From positions 124,001 to 188,000 of the forward strand of contig NZ_JAHYBZ010000002.1 in assembly GCF_019430885.1 (NCBI RefSeq): DNA of 64,000 nt, given 5' to 3'. Positions within the stretch are counted from its first letter, which is position 1. Every line of letters begins with the position of its first letter. Positions 8,756 to 15,768 of the stretch are shown here, piece after piece. Source of the stretch: Roseomonas alba (lineage in GTDB: Bacteria > Pseudomonadota > Alphaproteobacteria > Acetobacterales > Acetobacteraceae). Under the pieces are notes generated by a model that saw nothing but the letters and a program-made list of their open reading frames with translations, did not search any database and had not been told where the DNA came from. Made by a program: the position numbers and the translations under genes.

Positions 8756-9211
8756 ATGCCAGAAGCCCTCGATCGCGACCTGCTCTTCCTGCTCTCCGAT
8801 GTCGGCAGGCTGGTCCGCATTCATGCGGATCGCCGCGCCAACCAGAGCGGCATGACGCGCGCGCAATGGGTCATCCTGGCGCGGCTCGAACGCATGGGCG
8901 GGCTCAGCCAGAAGGAACTGGCCGATGCGCTGGAGGTCGAGCCGATCACCGTCGGCCGGCAGATCGACCGGCTGCAGGCGCGCGGCCTGGTGGAACGGCA
9001 CCCCGACCCGACCGATCGCCGCGTCTGGCGCCTGCACCTGACCCCGGCTGCCGGCCCCGTCCTGGAACGCATCGCCGCCTATCGCGAGGAACTCCACGCC
9101 CAGGTCACGCGCGACCTCGACGACGCCACCGTGCATCGCGTCGTCGAGGCGTTGATCACCATGAAAGAGCAGCTCCTGGCCGACGACCGCTTGCCGGACG
9201 AAGCTGCCTGA
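8756..9211 (+). CDS. MarR family transcriptional regulator
   Basis: Encodes 151 residues with the MarR winged helix: LSQKELADALEVEPITVGRQIDRLQARGLVERHPDPTDRRVWRLHLT, where the DPTDRR wing loop is diagnostic. MarR proteins are dimeric repressors of drug-efflux operons that release DNA on binding phenolic or lipophilic ligands. The start is set at the ATG at 8756 because the frame upstream is not MarR-like and because a consensus promoter ends ten bases upstream; there is no ribosome site. It is followed after 12 bases by the HlyD-type adaptor, so it probably controls its own operon (marR-emrA-emrB). Confidence 0.92.
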   Translation: MPEALDRDLLFLLSDVGRLVRIHADRRANQSGMTRAQWVILARLERMGGLSQKELADALEVEPITVGRQIDRLQARGLVERHPDPTDRRVWRLHLTPAAGPVLERIAAYREELHAQVTRDLDDATVHRVVEALITMKEQLLADDRLPDEAA

Positions 9212-9223
9212 GGAACGTCCACC

Positions 9224-10315
9224 ATGCCTGAAGGTCCATTGAGCGAATCACCGCGCGCGGTCGAGCGCGCAAGCACCACCGCACAGCCCCGCAAGCGCCG
9301 CCTGCGCCATGTCCTGATGGCCGCGGGCCTCGTCGCCGCGATCGGCGTGGCCGGCTATGGCTGGCTGACGGGCGGGCGCTACGTCTCCTCCGACAATGCC
9401 TATGTCCACGCCGACATGCTGATGGTTTCGACCGACGTCGCCGGCATCGTCCGCGCCGTGCCGGTGCACGAAGGCCAGACGGTGAAGGCGGGCGAGGTGC
9501 TCTACCAGCTTGACCAGACGCCCTTCGAGATCGCCGTCGCCGGCGCCGAGGCGCGGCTGCGCCAGGCGGTGCTGACCGTCGATGCGATGCGCGCCGACCT
9601 CACCCGCATGGAAAGCGACATCGCGGCGCAGGAGGCCGCGGTCGATCTCGCCCGCGCGCAGTTCGAACGGGCCGAGAGCCTGGTGCGCACGTCATCCGTC
9701 TCGCGCGCCACCTATGACGACTCGCGCTTCCATCTGCGCCAGGCGGAACAGCAGCTCGCCAGCCTGCGCCAGCAGGTGGAGGTGCAGCGCGCGAAGCTTG
9801 GCGGCGATCCCGACCAGCCGGTCGCGAACCAGCCCGAGGTGCAGCAGGCCCAGGCCGCGCTGGACGAGGCACGCCGACAGCTCGCCAACAGCACCGTCCG
9901 CGCGCCCTTCGACGGCATCGTGACGCGGGTCGAATCGGTGCAGCCGGGCCTCTACCTCGCCGCCTCGACGCCGGCCTTCGGCCTGGTCGGCACCGGCAGT
10001 ACCTGGGTCGAGATCAACCCGAAGGAGACCGACCTCACCTATGTCCACCCCGGCGATCCGGTGACCTTCTCCGTCGATGCCTATCCGGGGCGCACGTGGC
10101 GCGGCACGGTCGCGTCGATCGCGCCGGCGACCGGCGCGCAGTTCTCGGTGCTGCCGGCGCAGAACACCAGCGGCAACTGGGTGAAGGTGGTCCAGCGCGT
10201 GCCCGTGCGCGTGCAGGTTACGCCGGAAGCCGGTGCCCCACCGCTGCGTGCGGGGATGAGCGTCGTCGCCAGCATCGACACCGGCCACCGGCGCAGCCTG
10301 TCCGATCTGTTCTGA
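9224..10315 (+). CDS. HlyD/EmrA family membrane-fusion protein of a multidrug efflux pump
   Basis: Encodes 363 residues: a short cytoplasmic N-terminus, one membrane helix (about 26-46), the biotinyl-lipoyl-like half (VHADMLMVSTDVAGIVRAVPVHEGQTVKAGEVLYQLD), an alpha-hairpin of heptad-like helices (about 105-220, rich in Ala/Gln/Glu), and the second lipoyl half (STVRAPFDGIVTRVESVQPGLYL). This is the EmrA layout, a periplasmic adaptor that links an inner-membrane MFS pump to an outer-membrane channel. No outer-membrane TolC gene is in this window. Its stop codon TGA is the first triplet of a family B palindrome that separates it from the emrB-like gene. Confidence 0.92.
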   Translation: MPEGPLSESPRAVERASTTAQPRKRRLRHVLMAAGLVAAIGVAGYGWLTGGRYVSSDNAYVHADMLMVSTDVAGIVRAVPVHEGQTVKAGEVLYQLDQTPFEIAVAGAEARLRQAVLTVDAMRADLTRMESDIAAQEAAVDLARAQFERAESLVRTSSVSRATYDDSRFHLRQAEQQLASLRQQVEVQRAKLGGDPDQPVANQPEVQQAQAALDEARRQLANSTVRAPFDGIVTRVESVQPGLYLAASTPAFGLVGTGSTWVEINPKETDLTYVHPGDPVTFSVDAYPGRTWRGTVASIAPATGAQFSVLPAQNTSGNWVKVVQRVPVRVQVTPEAGAPPLRAGMSVVASIDTGHRRSLSDLF

Positions 10316-10457
10316 GAGTCCGTTTGGAACGTCCGGCACTGGCCCGCACCCCCGCCCGACCGCCCATTTCCGGATACTGACCTGGGTGGCCGGGCGGGGG
10401 TGCGGGGTCGGGGCCGGGCCTGGAAACGCGCCGAATGGCGTGCTTCCAAACAACCCT
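10315..10457. repeat. Family B palindromic repeat inside the efflux operon
   Basis: Begins at the stop codon of the adaptor gene (TGAGAG). The outer arms are TTTGGAA (10323-10329) and TTCCAAA (10444-10450). The inner arms are long and GC-rich, GGCCCGCACCCCCGCCCG against CGGGCGGGGGTGCGGG, around a loop containing GGATACTGACCTGGGTGGCC. Placed between emrA-like and emrB-like genes, it could stabilise the upstream part of the message or attenuate transcription into the pump gene. Confidence 0.85.
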
Positions 10458-10468
10458 TGAGGCATGCC

Positions 10469-12028
10469 ATGTCCGCCGCAACCACGGCCGTCGCGGCCCC
10501 CGCGAGTGCGGAACCGAACCGCGCCCTGATCACCGTCTGCGCCATGGCGGCGACGCTGATGCAGGCGCTGGACGGAACCATCGCCAATGTCGCGCTGCCC
10601 TACATGCAGGGCGGGCTGTCCTCGACCGCCGACCAGGTCACCTGGGTGCTGACCTCCTACATCGTCGCCGCGGCGATCATGACCTCGCCGGTCGGCGCGC
10701 TCGCCGCACGCTATGGGCGCAAGCGCATCTTCCTCGTCTCGGTGGGCGGCTTCACCTTTGCCTCGCTGCTGTGCGGCGCGGCGCAGTCGCTCGAGCAGAT
10801 GGTGCTGTTCCGCCTGTTGCAGGGCGCCTTCGGCGCGGCGCTGGTGCCGCTGTCCCAGGCGACGATGCTCGACATCTATCCCCCGGCGCGGCGCGGGTCG
10901 GCGATGGCCGTCTGGGGCATGGGCGTGATGCTGGGGCCGATCCTGGGGCCGACGCTCGGCGGCTGGCTGACCGAATCCTACAATTGGCGCTGGGTCTTCT
11001 ACGTGAACCTGCCGGTCGGGCTGTTTGCCTTCGCGGGCCTGTGGATCTTCCTGCGCGAGGATCGTCCGGCCCATGCGCGATCCTTCGACTGGTTCGGCTT
11101 CACCGCGCTCAGCCTCGGCATCGGCGCGCTGCAGCTCATGCTCGACCGCGGGCAGCGGGAGGACTGGTTCACCTCGACCGAGATCCTGATCGAGGCCGGC
11201 CTCGCCGCGCTCGGCCTGTGGCTGTTCCTGGTGCATCTGCTGACGGCGGAGCGGCCCTTCATCCCGCCGCGCATCTTCAAGGACCTGAACTTCCTCTCGG
11301 CCTTCTTCATGATGTTCGTGGTCGGGGCGATCCTGTTCTCGACCTCGGCGTTGCTGGCGCCCTACCTCCAGACGCTCGGCGGCTATCCGGTCTTTGATGC
11401 GGGGCTGGTCATGGCACCGCGCGGCGTGGGGACCATGGCGGCGATGATGGTCGCAGGGCGGCTCGCCGACCGGGTCGATCCGCGCATGCTCATGCTGTTC
11501 GGCGTCGGCGTCATTGCCTGGACGATGTGGGACATGACGGGCTGGACGCCGGATCTGAGCCAGCACCAACTCATGCTCGTCACGGCGGCGCAGGGCTTCG
11601 GACTCGGCTTCATCTTCATCCCGCTGCAGGTGGTCGCCTTCGCCACCCTGCCGCCCGAGATGCGCACCGACGGCACCGCCCTGACCAGCCTGGTGCGCAA
11701 CATCGGCAGTGCGATCGGCATCTCCACCACCATCGCGGTGCTGGAACACGACACGCAGGTGCTGCATGCCGAGATCGCCGGCAATGTCGGCCCGCTGAAC
11801 CGCATGCTGCACCTGTCCGGCGTGTCGCAGTACTGGGACCCGACCACGACGGCCGGCGCCGCCATGCTGAATGACGAGGTCACACGCCAGGCGCAGATCA
11901 TGGCCTATGCCAACGACTTTCATCTGCTGCTGCTGCTCTGCATCCCGACCGCGGCGCTGGTGCTGATGATGCGGCGCCCCGGCGGGCCGCGCCCTGCGGC
12001 CGATCCGGCGCATGCGGCGATGGACTGA
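10469..12028 (+). CDS. DHA2 family MFS multidrug transporter (EmrB type)
   Basis: Encodes 519 residues from an ATG at 10469 after a TTGAGG site; a longer frame upstream runs through the repeat and is rejected. About fourteen membrane helices match the DHA2 drug:H+ antiporters. Motifs visible are LMQALDGTIANVALPYMQ (motif D1), GALAARYGRKRIFLVSV (motif A) and GVMLGPILGPTLGGWLTESYNWRWVFYVNLPVG (motif C and following helix). It partners the EmrA-like adaptor upstream and is expected to expel hydrophobic compounds under MarR control. The family B palindrome at 10315-10457 sits just upstream of its ribosome site. Confidence 0.93.
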   Translation: MSAATTAVAAPASAEPNRALITVCAMAATLMQALDGTIANVALPYMQGGLSSTADQVTWVLTSYIVAAAIMTSPVGALAARYGRKRIFLVSVGGFTFASLLCGAAQSLEQMVLFRLLQGAFGAALVPLSQATMLDIYPPARRGSAMAVWGMGVMLGPILGPTLGGWLTESYNWRWVFYVNLPVGLFAFAGLWIFLREDRPAHARSFDWFGFTALSLGIGALQLMLDRGQREDWFTSTEILIEAGLAALGLWLFLVHLLTAERPFIPPRIFKDLNFLSAFFMMFVVGAILFSTSALLAPYLQTLGGYPVFDAGLVMAPRGVGTMAAMMVAGRLADRVDPRMLMLFGVGVIAWTMWDMTGWTPDLSQHQLMLVTAAQGFGLGFIFIPLQVVAFATLPPEMRTDGTALTSLVRNIGSAIGISTTIAVLEHDTQVLHAEIAGNVGPLNRMLHLSGVSQYWDPTTTAGAAMLNDEVTRQAQIMAYANDFHLLLLLCIPTAALVLMMRRPGGPRPAADPAHAAMD

Positions 12029-12082
12029 CCGCGGCGCCTCGCGATCCTATAGTCGCCACGCAGTCTTTGGAGATTCGGACGC

Positions 12083-12832
12083 ATGGCGGAGCGCAACATC
12101 CTGGTCACCGGTGCGGCGAGCGGCATCGGAGCAGCCGCCTGTCGGGCGCTGGCCGGGCCGGGCGTGACGATCGCCGTGCACACGCGGGGCAACCGCGAGG
12201 GTTCGGCGCGCACCGTCGCCTCCGTCCGCGACCGTGGCGGCGAGGCCTACGAAATCTTCTGCGACCTGTCCGAAGCGGGCGCGCCGGAACGTGCGGTGCG
12301 CGAGGCGGCGGATCTGCTCGGCGGCCTGGACGTGGTCGTGTCCAACGCCGGCTTTGCCGACCGCACGCCCATCGCCGCCCTGACCGACGAAGGTTTCGCG
12401 AAGAGCCACGACGCGATCGCGCTCGCCTTCCTGCGCCTGGCGCGGGAGGCCGGGCCGATCCTGAAGCAGGGCAGGGACCCGCGGCTGATCGCCGTGTCTT
12501 CCTTCGTCGCGCATCTGTTCCGCAACGACGTGACGGCCTTCCCGGCCTCCGCCGCGGCCAAGGCGGCGGTCGAGGCGCTGGTGAAGTCCCTCGCGCTGGA
12601 ATGGGCGCCGGATGTGACGGTGAACGCGGTGGTTCCAGGCTATACCCGCAAGGACCCCGGCGCCCACGCCGCCATGACGCCGGCGCAGTGGGAGGCGATC
12701 GCGGCGCGCATCCCGCTGCGGCGGCTCGGCACGCCGGACGACGTGGCGGCGGGGATTGCGTTCCTGGCGTCGCCGGCGGCGGGATATGTGACGGGGCAGG
12801 TGCTGCATGTCAGCGGTGGCGTCGTCGTGTGA
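12083..12832 (+). CDS. SDR family oxidoreductase lacking the catalytic tyrosine
   Basis: Encodes 249 residues with the classical short-chain dehydrogenase fold: VTGAASGIGAAACRAL for the nucleotide, SNAGF, a catalytic-type serine in IAVSSFVAH, and a C-terminal GITFLASPAAGYVTGQVLHVSGG-like tail (here read GIAFLASPAAGYVTGQ). The active-site segment reads FPASAAAKAAVEAL: the lysine is kept, but the tyrosine four residues before it is serine (codon TCC at about 12550). Classical enzymes need that tyrosine, so this protein either uses another acid or is not a standard dehydrogenase. It follows the emrB-like gene by 54 bases and may be cotranscribed, although a functional link is not evident. Confidence 0.88.
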   Translation: MAERNILVTGAASGIGAAACRALAGPGVTIAVHTRGNREGSARTVASVRDRGGEAYEIFCDLSEAGAPERAVREAADLLGGLDVVVSNAGFADRTPIAALTDEGFAKSHDAIALAFLRLAREAGPILKQGRDPRLIAVSSFVAHLFRNDVTAFPASAAAKAAVEALVKSLALEWAPDVTVNAVVPGYTRKDPGAHAAMTPAQWEAIAARIPLRRLGTPDDVAAGIAFLASPAAGYVTGQVLHVSGGVVV

Positions 12833-12841
12833 GGGCACGCG

Positions 12842-12904
12842 GGGAGGGGCTTCGGCCTCCTCCGGGTCTCGCTCCGCCAGATGCCCGCGGCATTTGGCGG
12901 CGGA
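12842..12904. repeat. Family A repeat end (single)
   Basis: Lies a few bases after the SDR stop. The first hairpin has arms GGAGG and CCTCC (12843-12860); the second, 12874-12900, has arms CCGCCAGATGCC and GGCATTTGGCGG. The base pairs differ from other copies, but pairing is kept. The bases between it and the composite element at 13016 show nothing identifiable. Confidence 0.7.
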
Positions 12905-13015
12905 GATGACGACCCCTTCGACCGCGCCTGGTGTGCAGGGGCCGGTGGTCCGGCGCGACGCCAGGTCAGGGGTTGCAAGGGCCCTCCTGACTAGCGCCAT
13001 GCTTTCGCTCTGGAA

Positions 13016-13286
13016 TTGGAGGGGCTTTGCCCCTCCAAGCCACCCCACCAAAGGCCGAAAGGCCTTTGGAAACCTCAACTTGACGCCGGGCGCCGCTGAC
13101 AGAACGGATGCCGAAACCCGCATTTGCGCACGAAGCGCGCTTGGTGGGTGCAGTACGACTGCCTTGCCCAACGCCAAAAGACTGCGGTCCAGGTGCTCCA
13201 AGCATCAGGGGCATCCATTGGCATTGCGTAGCAACGTCAATGGGACCCCGATGCTGGGGTGGTTTGGAGGGGCAAGGCCCCTCCAA
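13016..13286. repeat. Family A composite element (271 bp) with matching terminal hairpins
   Basis: Both ends carry the same 23-base hairpin, arms TTGGAGGGGC and GCCCCTCCAA, at 13016-13038 and 13264-13286. Inside the left end is a perfect nine-pair stem (CCAAAGGCC/GGCCTTTGG, 13048-13069) closed by a GAAA tetraloop. Read on the minus strand, the interior is clearly homologous to the element at 31476-31665 (shared blocks GCTTGGAGCAC, CGCAGTCTT, CTGCACCC, TGCGGGT). It has no coding capacity for a transposase, so it looks like a non-autonomous MITE. Its right end overlaps the 5' codons of the WD40-cytochrome gene. Confidence 0.88.
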
Positions 13287-14528
13287 TGCGTCGCGTTGCT
13301 TCTGGCGCTGACAGCCCCGGCCCTGGCTCAGGACCAGGCCGCGGTGCATGGCGGCCCTGTCCGCGCCCTCGCTGTTGCGCCTGAGGGTGGATCGCTGGCA
13401 TCGGCCGGCTTCGATCAGTCGGTGATCTTCTGGGACTTGGCCTCGGGCCGAGCGCGGGCAGTGGTGCGCTGGCATGGCGGGGCGGTGAACGCCCTTGCGC
13501 CCCTGGCCGATGGCGCGGTGGTTTCGGGCGGGGAGGATGGGCGCATCGCCGTCTGGTCGCGCGAGGGCAGGCTGGAACGCACGTTGCTGGGACACAACGG
13601 GCCGATTGCGGGATTGGCGGCTCGGGACGGGGTGATCGCTTCGGCGTCCTGGGACGGGACGGTGCGGGTCTGGGCGCCGGACGGGAGGGCCCGCGTGCTG
13701 GAAGGGCATCAGGGCAACGTCAATGCCATCGTCTTCCGGGCCGATGGCGTGCCGATGAGCGCGGGCTTCGACGGGACGGTGCGGGCGTGGCGGGCGGACA
13801 GGCTGGGCGAGGTGACCGCCGCCTTCGGACTGCCGCAGAACGCGCTGGCGGCACTGCCGGATGGGGGCCTCGCGGTCGGGGGCGTCGACGGGACGGTGCG
13901 GGTGATCGCCCCCACCGGGACGGTGCGGGAGGTGCTGACCCTGGGACGGCCGGTGGTGGCGCTGGCGGTGAACGGGTCCGGGACGCTGCTTGCGGCGGGA
14001 TCGCTCGGCGGGAGCGTGGCGATCCTGGCGCTGCCCGAAGGGCGGCTGCTGCACACGCTGGAAGGCCCCGGCACGCCGGTCTGGTCCGCGGCCTTCGACA
14101 GTGATGGACGCACGTTGTGGACCGGTGGTGCCGACCGGCGGGTGCGGCGCTGGGACGCGCTGGCGGGCCGGGCACTCGGCCCGGCGGGGGAGGTGGAGCA
14201 GGCGGCGCTGCCCGATGGCCTCGACCCGCATGGCGCGCGCGTGTTCCGTGCCTGCGCGGCCTGTCATGCCCTGACGCCGGAAGGCGGCAACATGGCCGGC
14301 CCGACGCTGCATGGCCTGTTCGGCCGGCGGATGGGCAGCGTGCCGGGCTATGCCTACTCGGAACGACTGGCGCGCAGGGACATCGTCTGGACGCCGGAGA
14401 CGGTGGCCGACCTGTTCACCCGCGGGCCTGATGTGGTGACGCCCGGCACGACCATGCCGGTACAGCGGCTGGAGAGTGCCGAGGACATGGAGGCGCTGCT
14501 GCGCTTCCTGGAACATGCGACGCGCTGA
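13251..14528 (+). CDS. WD40 beta-propeller fused to a C-terminal class I cytochrome c
   Basis: Encodes 425 residues. A signal peptide (hydrophobic core LQCVALLLALTAPALAQ) exports it. Residues about 30-325 are WD40 repeats (recurrent HGG...ALA...GG.DG.I.VW, ASASWDGTVRVW, SAGFDGTVRAW). A mono-heme cytochrome c domain follows: heme site CAACH at 335-339 and a likely axial Met at 402 (TTMPVQR), with LHGLFGRRMGSVPGYAYS between. It is probably a periplasmic electron carrier with a protein- or ligand-binding propeller. The start is the ATG at 13251, which lies in a family A repeat whose hairpin encodes residues 5-12; a TTG just before the hydrophobic core is a weaker option. Its stop abuts that of the convergent repeat-protein gene. 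Confidence 0.85.
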   Translation: MLGWFGGARPLQCVALLLALTAPALAQDQAAVHGGPVRALAVAPEGGSLASAGFDQSVIFWDLASGRARAVVRWHGGAVNALAPLADGAVVSGGEDGRIAVWSREGRLERTLLGHNGPIAGLAARDGVIASASWDGTVRVWAPDGRARVLEGHQGNVNAIVFRADGVPMSAGFDGTVRAWRADRLGEVTAAFGLPQNALAALPDGGLAVGGVDGTVRVIAPTGTVREVLTLGRPVVALAVNGSGTLLAAGSLGGSVAILALPEGRLLHTLEGPGTPVWSAAFDSDGRTLWTGGADRRVRRWDALAGRALGPAGEVEQAALPDGLDPHGARVFRACAACHALTPEGGNMAGPTLHGLFGRRMGSVPGYAYSERLARRDIVWTPETVADLFTRGPDVVTPGTTMPVQRLESAEDMEALLRFLEHATR

Positions 14529-14945
14529 TCAGCGCGAGGTGCTGCCGGTGAACTTTCCAGTGCCGTCATAGCTGCGCGTGCCGCCCGGGCCGCGCTCGGT
14601 CGTCCCGGTGTAGCGGCCAGACCCGTCATAGCTCTGGGTCCGATTGCCGCTACGCTGCGTGTAGCCTTGATAGCGGCCCTGGCCGTCGTAGCGGTTCACG
14701 CGGTCGCCGCTGCGTTCGGTATAGCCCTGGTAGCGGCCCTGCGCGTCGTAGCGGGTGACGCGCCCGCCGCTGCGCTCCGTGTAGCCCTGGTAGCGGCCTT
14801 GGGCATCGTAGCGGGTGACGCGATCGCCGCGGCGCTCCGTATAGCCCTGGTAGCGGCCCTGGGCGTCGTAGATCGTCTGGCGCTGCGCCCAGGCGGGGCA
14901 GGCGAGCAGCAGCAGGGGGAGGAGTGCGATGACAATGCGAAGCAT
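14529..14945 (-). CDS. Secreted protein made of 20-residue tandem repeats
   Basis: Encodes 138 residues from an ATG at 14945: a signal peptide (MLRIVIALLPLLLLACPAWA), then almost nothing but a repeat of period 20, consensus YDAQGRYQGYTERSGDRVTR, about five and a half copies that become more divergent towards the C-terminus (YDGSGRYTGTTERG, YDGTGKFTGSTSR). The pattern of aromatic-Asp-x-x-Gly recalls YD or MORN-like beta-hairpin repeats, but I cannot assign a family. It is likely periplasmic or surface exposed. The gene lies 47 bases beyond the methyltransferase stop on the same strand and ends head-on against the WD40-cytochrome gene with no bases between the stop codons. Confidence 0.8.
   Translation of the reverse strand: MLRIVIALLPLLLLACPAWAQRQTIYDAQGRYQGYTERRGDRVTRYDAQGRYQGYTERSGGRVTRYDAQGRYQGYTERSGDRVNRYDGQGRYQGYTQRSGNRTQSYDGSGRYTGTTERGPGGTRSYDGTGKFTGSTSR
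14532..14870 (-). repeat. 60-bp tandem DNA repeats within the secreted repeat protein
   Basis: The 20-residue protein period corresponds to a 60-base DNA period, most uniform towards the 5' end of the gene (around 14690-14870), where blocks such as TAGCCCTGGTAGCGGCC recur each 60 bases on the plus strand. Such arrays can change copy number by slippage or recombination, so allele length may vary between strains. Confidence 0.85.
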
Positions 14946-14992
14946 GGCGCTGCGTCGGATGCAATCGCCAAACCTAGCATGTTCCGATGTCG

Positions 14993-15643
14993 TCACGGTA
15001 GCAGGCGGAACAGCGTCACCTCCCGTTGTCGGCGGTCTTCCAGCTCGAGCGTCGTCGGCACGACGTGGCGGGCAACGGGTTCCAGCCCCTGGCGCGGCAG
15101 GTAGGCGCGGCCGGGATCGGCGAGCAGCACCTCCGCCCCGCCCGCGGCCATGCCGCGCAGCCAGGGCAGGATATGCGCCGTCATCGGCGCCTCGTAGCAG
15201 ACATCCCCGGCGAGGATGACGTCCCAGCGGCAGGGGGCGCCGACGATGTCACCCTCGGGCGTCGCGACGGTCACGCCGTTCAGCGCGGCGTTCAGCCGCA
15301 CCGCGGCCAGGGCGAGGGGGTCGATCTCGGCAGCCTCGACCGAAGCGGCGCCCGCCATCGCCGCGGCCACTGAGGCGATGCCGCACCCCGCCGCGAAATC
15401 CAGCACCCGCTTGCCGGCGACGCGTGCCGGTTCATCGAGCAGCAGCCGCGCCGTCGCTTGCCCACCCGGCCAAGCGAAGGCCCAGAAGGGCGGCTCGATG
15501 TTGCGTTCCTTCAGCCAGTCTTCCGTGGCCTGCCAGATCGGGGTGATCTCGCTGGCAAGATACAGCGCGATTTCCGGCACCAGCGGCGCGCGCCCGACCA
15601 CCGTATGGGCTACGACGAAATCCTCAGGCGTCATGCCGGACAT
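14993..15643 (-). CDS. Class I SAM-dependent methyltransferase (Nnt1/ETFB lysine methyltransferase-like, COG3897 type)
   Basis: Encodes 216 residues from an ATG at 15643; a second ATG at 15634 is possible. The pre-domain EPPFWAFAWPGGQATARLLLD and the SAM loop VLDFAAGCGIASVAAAMAGA followed by EIDPLA are typical of COG3897, whose better known members methylate the beta subunit of electron-transfer flavoprotein or other proteins. A later VILAGDVCYE matches the acidic loop after strand four. The substrate is not known here; ETF-beta would fit the acyl-CoA dehydrogenase-rich metabolism, but that is inference. No ribosome site is obvious. Confidence 0.85.
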   Translation of the reverse strand: MSGMTPEDFVVAHTVVGRAPLVPEIALYLASEITPIWQATEDWLKERNIEPPFWAFAWPGGQATARLLLDEPARVAGKRVLDFAAGCGIASVAAAMAGAASVEAAEIDPLALAAVRLNAALNGVTVATPEGDIVGAPCRWDVILAGDVCYEAPMTAHILPWLRGMAAGGAEVLLADPGRAYLPRQGLEPVARHVVPTTLELEDRRQREVTLFRLLP

Positions 15644-15768
15644 TCAATGGTCCAGCGCCCAGCATCGGACCGCGAACGCGCCCAGGCTGGCTGCGGCCGC
15701 CGGAGCGCCCATGCACGGCGCGAAGCCAAGCCGGCCAGATGGCCGGCGCCCGGGGGACGAACGGAGGC

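Noticed and set aside
12807..13250. Long N-terminal extension of the WD40-cytochrome reading frame
   Set aside because: The frame runs through two family A elements, lacks protein-like composition and would place the signal peptide in the middle of the protein.
14532..14870. Regular 60-bp repeats considered as a CRISPR array
   Set aside because: There are no unique spacers; the whole period is coding and repeats at the protein level.
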